Of a stretch of DNA of 9,794 nt, positions 6,217 to 9,794 are shown one piece after another (positions within the stretch are counted from its first letter, which is position 1; each line of letters opens with the position of its first letter). Position numbers and translations under genes: made by a program. A model generated the notes under the pieces. It made no database searches. It was not told the origin of the DNA and saw only the letters and a program-made list of their open reading frames with translations. The stretch spans positions 1 through 9,794 of the forward strand of contig CAAGJS010000105.1 of NCBI GenBank assembly GCA_900770275.1, in the 5' to 3' direction. The stretch is from Erysipelotrichaceae bacterium. GTDB taxonomy: Bacteria; Bacillota_I; Bacilli_A; Erysipelotrichales; Erysipelotrichaceae.

Positions 6217-7157
6217 TGCCGACACCCGTCTATGTCTTTACCGGATTTCTCGACTCCGGCAAAACAACGCTGATCCGCGATACCCTCAATGATCCGCAGT
6301 TCATGGAAGGTGCCGGACGCACGCTGATTCTGCGCTTTGAAGAAGGCGACACGGAGTTTGATGAAGAATTTCTCACATCGCATAACGCATTCCTTGAAAC
6401 CTATGACGATGTCTCCGTTCTGACACCTGAAAAGTGCCGCGAACTCGACACCATCTACCATCCTTTCCAGGTCTTCATTGAATGGAACGGAAGCGAGCCG
6501 CTGACGGAAACCGTCCTCAAAGACATGCCCGACTTCTGGCCCCTCGTCGAAATACTGACGACGGTCGACGGAAGCACTTTCGCCTCCTACATCCAGAACA
6601 TGCGCTCCATGATGTTTGAGCAGCTGCGCTACAGCGACGTCATCATCGTCAACCGCTGCACGCCCGACATGTCCGGCACCATGTTCCGCGGCAATATCAA
6701 AGCCATCAATAAACGTGCCCAGATCTTCTACGAAGGAAACTTCGGCGAACCGTGTGAATTTAAAGGCGGAACCCTCCCCTTCGATATCAACGCCCCCGTC
6801 ATTGACATTCAGGACGATGACTACGGCCTCTGGTATATGGACGTCATGGATGATCCCGAAAAATACGAAGGCAAAGAAGTCATCCTCCGCGGCGCCTATG
6901 CCGAAGACATCCCCGGCTATCACCAGTCCTTCGTCCTGGGGCGTCGGGCTATGGTGTGCTGCCAGGCAGACACCAGCCTCTGCGGCATCACCGTCACCGG
7001 CGTCAAAATCAGCGAAATGAAGAAAGACGACTGGTACAAAGTCAAAGGAAAGCTGAAAACCGTCAGCCTCGAAGGCGGCGGAAAAACGGTCGTACTCTAT
7101 GCCGATGCGATCAACTGTTACACAGCGCCCCAGGATCCTTACGTCTATTTCAGTTAA
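6216..7157 (+). CDS. CobW-like P-loop protein fused to a DUF1980/TIGR03943-like C-terminal domain
   Basis: A 313-residue second G3E-like protein. Its N-terminal half has Walker A GFLDSGKT (10-17), an IEWNGSE segment (88-94) where the paralogue has IEPSG, and NRCTPD (146-151) where NKxD is expected. It has no CxCC motif; Cys74 is the only cysteine in that area. The C-terminal part (about 200-313) matches my memory of the DUF1980/TIGR03943 domain found in YcgQ-type partners of YcgR-type permeases: an OB-like layout with RGAY, then VCCQAD (247-252), WYKVKG (273-278), and a terminal PQDPYVYF. The ATG at 6216 overlaps the preceding stop (TGATG) and GGAG lies 7 nt before it; a TTG at 6213 is a weaker alternative. 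Translational coupling suggests joint action in metal delivery. I infer a partner or scaffold role; its activity is unknown. Confidence 0.9.
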   Translation: MPTPVYVFTGFLDSGKTTLIRDTLNDPQFMEGAGRTLILRFEEGDTEFDEEFLTSHNAFLETYDDVSVLTPEKCRELDTIYHPFQVFIEWNGSEPLTETVLKDMPDFWPLVEILTTVDGSTFASYIQNMRSMMFEQLRYSDVIIVNRCTPDMSGTMFRGNIKAINKRAQIFYEGNFGEPCEFKGGTLPFDINAPVIDIQDDDYGLWYMDVMDDPEKYEGKEVILRGAYAEDIPGYHQSFVLGRRAMVCCQADTSLCGITVTGVKISEMKKDDWYKVKGKLKTVSLEGGGKTVVLYADAINCYTAPQDPYVYFS

Positions 7158-7162
7158 TAAGC

Positions 7163-7189
7163 GCAGCCTCACGGCTGCCTTTTCTTTTC
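7163..7189 (+). terminator. Terminator of the metal-chaperone operon
   Basis: GCAGCC (7163-7168) and GGCTGC (7173-7178) form a perfect 6-bp stem with a TCAC loop, followed by CTTTTCTTTTC. It lies 5 nt after the stop codon. The hairpin is symmetric, but on the minus strand the tail is poor, so it may only weakly end the convergent glycosyltransferase transcript. Confidence 0.88.
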
Positions 7190-8960
7190 ATTCATTTTCC
7201 GGTATCAGTTGATAAATATGTACGCCTAGCGTCCCAAGGTTTCCATTATGGAACATCTCCGTGGCATCATATCCCTCTTCCTTCAACGCCTCAGTATCAT
7301 CCTCACTGAGATCCGATCCCCAGATCAGCCAGTACCCAGCGTACCCGCTCAGGTCCGTTTCCTCCGGAACATGATCAACATACACATGGTCCACCCCGGG
7401 AACGTAGTAATCCAGAATCGTCCAGTCCAGATGCCTCACATCCGTTACCATCAGATCATTTTCACCAATTGTATTGCGCACATATTCTGCAATCGATGCA
7501 CATAATTCATCGGCCTGACGCCGTTTCTCATATGTATTAACCATCTGCGGAACACATACCAGCAGCGTCGATACGGCGACAGCCGCACATAACGATCTTC
7601 CGCTGTTCAGTTTTGACAAAGAAACGCCGAACAGAAGCCAGATGACCGGCGACGCCGGGTAGGAATACCTCACAATATAGGCCGGTCGAATCAGATGAGA
7701 AATCAGCTCTCCGATCCCAATGATACCAAGCGACATCACAAGTCCCCAGATGAACCACTCCCTTTCCACCGACGAAGACGGCTCATTCTGCACAGGCTCC
7801 GCATCTTTCCCATTCCATCCCCACAGCAGCACACCCAAGATCACAACAAACGCCGCAAAAGTCATACTGAAGGAATAGAGATCACTGCGCGCCTTAAAGA
7901 AATACACCAGCCCCTGGACAAAGGACGGAATCTCGGTCATCCAGAACGACTTTGATGTCCTGAAAAATGTCGCAAGCATCGTAACCAGCCATGGAAGATA
8001 CCCCGCCACCGTCATGAGACAGACACCCAAAACTTTGCGCCACGGCAGACGTTTCCGCGCCGCATCAATGATCAACGCAAGATAGAAAAACGCAACCATC
8101 ATCAGCGCATAGTAATGCGTATACGCCGCACCCAGCGACGCCAGCACAAACCACACCCAGTATCGAAGCTGATCCGGCTCCCGCAGCAGGCAGTAAAACG
8201 CATCATACGCAAGCAACACAAACAGTGAAGCCCACGCATACATCCGTGCCTCAACGTTGTACATCACAGAACTCTGAAGAACCGAGGAAAACAGCACCAT
8301 CAACATTGCCGGAAGATCACCGAACTGTTTCCGGACCACCCTCAAGACAAAGACAAGTTCCAGCCCGTACGGAATGATCGATGCCAGCCGGAACACCCAT
8401 CCATGCGACCCGAACAGACGATACAACCCCATCTCAACAAAGTAGAAGAAGGGCGGATGCACATCGCCGGCCGTCGCCGCCAGCATATCCCCGGCCGTCA
8501 TTTTGGCGAGGCGGATTGTATATGCCTCATCGCCCCAGAAATTGTTATTGAAAATGTTGATAAAGTTCAAAAGAAACAGTACAACTGCCAGCAGATACAG
8601 CAGCCACCCATATCTGTCACCGGTCTTAGATTTGTTCCTGTTCCAAAGCGGCTCCAGCAGCCTTCCAGCAACAGGCAGTGCGACCGCCAACAGCGACGAC
8701 TGCAGCAGCCAGCCAGCCGCAAACGCAGCGTCACGGAATGACGATGAAAGCACCGTCTCCACAATACCTGTCCGCCAAGTAAGCACATATACATCCAGCA
8801 GATGCACCAGCAGAAAAAACACCAGATACTCCACCAGCAAATCCCTTCGATCCGGCGTCCGATCATGATGAAGCAGCTTATTCCAAAGCAGCACACTGAT
8901 TCCTGCCGGCACGAAAAAAGCAGCCGCAAGCAGGATCAGTCGAACCAGACTATTTCCCAT
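7188..8960 (-). CDS. GT-C fold membrane glycosyltransferase (GT39/PMT_2-like)
   Basis: A 590-residue polytopic membrane protein with about a dozen hydrophobic spans. It resembles polyprenyl-phosphate-sugar-dependent glycosyltransferases of the PMT_2/ArnT type. GT-C features: an acidic motif NNFWGDEAYT in the first outer loop (Asp144-Glu145, catalytic region), DVHPPFFYF (166-174, the HPP motif), EARMYAW (237-243), YTHYYAL (280-286), and a late RYSYPASP (431-438). Two or three extra spans (1-105) precede the GT-C core, and a soluble tail of about 115 residues (475-590) ends the protein. It likely transfers a sugar from an undecaprenyl carrier to a cell-surface polymer or protein on the outer face; the substrate is unknown. 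The ATG at 8960 has GGGGA about 3 nt upstream. It stands alone and converges on the metal operon with only 30 nt between stop codons. Confidence 0.9.
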   Translation of the reverse strand: MGNSLVRLILLAAAFFVPAGISVLLWNKLLHHDRTPDRRDLLVEYLVFFLLVHLLDVYVLTWRTGIVETVLSSSFRDAAFAAGWLLQSSLLAVALPVAGRLLEPLWNRNKSKTGDRYGWLLYLLAVVLFLLNFINIFNNNFWGDEAYTIRLAKMTAGDMLAATAGDVHPPFFYFVEMGLYRLFGSHGWVFRLASIIPYGLELVFVLRVVRKQFGDLPAMLMVLFSSVLQSSVMYNVEARMYAWASLFVLLAYDAFYCLLREPDQLRYWVWFVLASLGAAYTHYYALMMVAFFYLALIIDAARKRLPWRKVLGVCLMTVAGYLPWLVTMLATFFRTSKSFWMTEIPSFVQGLVYFFKARSDLYSFSMTFAAFVVILGVLLWGWNGKDAEPVQNEPSSSVEREWFIWGLVMSLGIIGIGELISHLIRPAYIVRYSYPASPVIWLLFGVSLSKLNSGRSLCAAVAVSTLLVCVPQMVNTYEKRRQADELCASIAEYVRNTIGENDLMVTDVRHLDWTILDYYVPGVDHVYVDHVPEETDLSGYAGYWLIWGSDLSEDDTEALKEEGYDATEMFHNGNLGTLGVHIYQLIPENE

Positions 8961-9000
8961 CGTTCCCCATCCATCTGTTCCAAAGAAAAACTACAGGTTT

Positions 9001-9031
9001 ATCTTATCACTGACCCCCATCTTCCTGTCGA
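9001..9031 (-). promoter_or_regulatory. Weak candidate promoter of the glycosyltransferase gene
   Basis: On the minus strand TGATAAGAT gives an extended -10 of moderate quality (TAAGAT, 9001-9006), with TCGACA (9026-9031) upstream at a long 19-nt spacing. Nothing better is visible before the start at 8960. Confidence 0.3.
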
Positions 9032-9065
9032 TCGTTAGAGCAGACCGGCGCAACTATGCTCCGCC

Positions 9066-9102
9066 ATAAAATGAAAGCAGCGAGAATATTCATCTCACTG
9101 CT
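9066..9102 (-). terminator. Terminator for the right-hand minus-strand pair
   Basis: On the minus strand AGCAGTGAGA (9093-9102) pairs with TCTCGCTGCT (9076-9085), ten pairs including one U-G, over a 7-nt loop, followed by TTCATTTTA. The pair at 9097/9081 is a wobble only in the minus-strand RNA (a C-A mismatch in the plus-strand RNA), which supports this direction. It closes a transcript coming from the two small genes at 9244-9782. Confidence 0.7.
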
Positions 9103-9139
9103 GCATATCCAAAACCATAACTTCCCGCCCGCTATCGTC

Positions 9140-9161
9140 CCGTCAGAGGATACTCTGATGG
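9140..9161 (+). other. Stable 9-bp hairpin with GATA loop
   Basis: CCGTCAGAG (9140-9148) pairs with CTCTGATGG (9153-9161), nine pairs including one G-U, closed by the tetraloop GATA. It is the strongest structure in the gap between 8961 and 9243. On the plus strand it sits 10 nt before a near-perfect Shine-Dalgarno. No U-tract follows on either strand, so it is not a terminator; it may be a leader or 3'-UTR structure. Confidence 0.5.
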
Positions 9162-9188
9162 ATCGAAACGAAAGGAGGTGCGAACGCA

Positions 9189-9215
9189 ATGCGACATCTG
9201 AGCCGTTTTCAGTAA
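9189..9215 (+). CDS. Possible 8-residue leader peptide frame with very strong ribosome binding site
   Basis: AAAGGAGGTG (9171-9180), almost the full complement of the 16S 3' end, stands 8 nt before ATG 9189. The frame encodes MRHLSRFQ and stops at TAA, followed at once by a second TAA. Such a ribosome binding site rarely occurs by chance, but I find no convincing plus-strand promoter and the peptide is very short. It could be a leader peptide, the remains of a decayed gene, or coincidence. On the minus strand this stretch is the 3' untranslated region of the small membrane-peptide gene. Confidence 0.25.
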   Translation: MRHLSRFQ

Positions 9216-9243
9216 TAACTTCTCACAGCCGCACGGATCAATT

Positions 9244-9324
9244 TCACAAAACGTAACGAACTATGATGTAAATAATGACGCCGGAAACGAAACCCAGAAT
9301 ACCGACTATCCTTTCTTTCTTCAT
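9244..9324 (-). CDS. 26-residue single-span membrane peptide, translationally coupled
   Basis: A small frame starting at ATG 9324 whose start overlaps the upstream gene's TGA as ATGA. GGAG (9333-9336) lies 8 nt upstream, inside the preceding gene. The peptide begins MKKER and continues with one hydrophobic stretch (residues 6-22, IVGILGFVSGVIIYIIV) to a short RYVL end, so an N-in membrane span is likely. It ends at TGA 9244-9246 and a terminator follows about 140 nt later. I do not recognise a family. The charged start, single span and coupling suggest a real micro-protein. It might be an immunity or accessory peptide for its neighbour, or a small toxin-like membrane peptide; both are inference. 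Confidence 0.6.
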   Translation of the reverse strand: MKKERIVGILGFVSGVIIYIIVRYVL

Positions 9325-9782
9325 CGGCAGTACTCCGGTTTCCAGCCATACATGGGATAACCCATGCAGACAGTCTCTTTCGGAATTGTGACTGTCGAAC
9401 TATACGGCTTATTTAATACAGCTTTTATAGACGCCGCAACCCATTCTGCACCTGACTGTCCCGTTGCCGCAATTACAATCCCATCAATAACAGTTGCTGT
9501 TAAATATCCAACTAACTGACCAGCGATAAATATTGCAATTGTAGCAGTCACAGATCTGGATTCGATCGGAGTTACAGATAAGCGAACATAATTTCCTTTT
9601 TCGTCAACGGCGTACGTAAAATATTGACCGCCATAGGGAGATTCAGGACCCAGTTCATAGTCCATCTGTTCCTCCGTTACGACCTGAGGAACATCAAGCG
9701 GATCCCCCGCATGAACTATTGCATCAGGAAGGGTAAACATCAGGGGAAATGCCTTAGTTGAAAACAATATTTCTCTTAACAT
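9321..9782 (-). CDS. Unrecognised protein with a long hydrophobic segment, start uncertain
   Basis: A 153-residue frame with no family I recognise. Its N-terminus (MLREILFSTK, then AFPLMFTL up to IVHA at 25) could be a weak signal or anchor. A soluble part rich in Glu, Tyr and Gly follows (about 27-75). A hydrophobic, Gly/Ala/Thr-rich segment (79-107) is long enough for a tight membrane hairpin, then an amphipathic stretch (111-123). Two cysteines near the end (139 and 152) could pair. The ATG at 9782 has GGAG 4 nt upstream, but the frame is open back to the window edge, so the true start may lie outside. Base composition is clearly AT-richer than the other genes (about 33-42% GC in three sampled 60-base lines against 63% in a line of the COG0523 gene), which hints at horizontal origin. 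It overlaps the 26-residue peptide gene. Confidence 0.7.
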   Translation of the reverse strand: MLREILFSTKAFPLMFTLPDAIVHAGDPLDVPQVVTEEQMDYELGPESPYGGQYFTYAVDEKGNYVRLSVTPIESRSVTATIAIFIAGQLVGYLTATVIDGIVIAATGQSGAEWVAASIKAVLNKPYSSTVTIPKETVCMGYPMYGWKPEYCR

Positions 9783-9794
9783 TGGTCTCCATCC

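Noticed and set aside
6141..7172. 343-codon open frame on the minus strand
   Set aside because: Antisense shadow of the CobW/DUF1980-like gene. It has no recognisable motif and crosses the 3' end of the neighbouring gene.
9056..9256. 66-codon plus-strand frame in the gap
   Set aside because: No ribosome binding site, no family resemblance, and it runs across the minus-strand terminator and the 26-residue peptide gene.
1..9794. CRISPR array, insertion sequence or tRNA-linked integrated element
   Set aside because: No direct repeat series, transposase or integrase motif was seen, and no repeat of the tRNA 3' end was found downstream by eye.

Overview
The window looks like a chromosomal segment of a low-to-moderate GC Bacillota (Gram-positive) bacterium. 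The evidence is strong GGAGG-type ribosome binding sites, hairpin-plus-U terminators, lipobox (LxGC) lipoproteins, a tRNA with an encoded CCA end, an S11 D,D-carboxypeptidase with a C-terminal anchor, and a G3E GTPase next to a DUF1980-like protein. An Erysipelotrichia-like or clostridial host is my best guess, but the sequence does not prove it. No CRISPR array, insertion sequence or rRNA is present.

Left part, minus strand (1-4754). These four genes each appear to be transcribed singly. They are typA (ribosome-associated GTPase, last few codons beyond the left edge) behind a near-consensus promoter, an S11-type D-Ala-D-Ala carboxypeptidase lipoprotein, a small HD-domain phosphohydrolase, and a lipoprotein built from two tandem cystatin (stefin)-like domains. 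Hairpin terminators follow the carboxypeptidase, the HD gene and the cystatin-like gene.

Centre, plus strand (4862-7189). A class II tRNA-Leu(GAG) has its own promoter and terminator. A two-gene metal-homeostasis operon follows: a COG0523/G3E GTPase with a CxCC motif and a very His/Asp-rich insert, then a second CobW-like P-loop protein that lacks CxCC and carries a C-terminal DUF1980/TIGR03943-like domain. The operon promoter is an extended -10 element covered by a 25-bp palindrome with a TAATnATT-like centre, as expected for a Zur-type zinc repressor site.

Right part, minus strand (7188-9794). A 590-residue GT-C-type membrane glycosyltransferase converges on the metal operon. Beyond a gap of about 280 bases lies an AT-richer pair: an unrecognised 153-residue protein with a long hydrophobic segment, and a 26-residue single-span membrane peptide. 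The peptide start codon overlaps the upstream stop as ATGA. A minus-strand terminator closes the pair. The same gap carries, on the plus strand, a 9-bp hairpin followed by a near-perfect Shine-Dalgarno and an 8-codon open frame.

The most interesting items are the tandem bacterial stefin-like lipoprotein, the zinc-type operator with its two-gene metallochaperone operon, and the coupled micro-protein locus at the right end.
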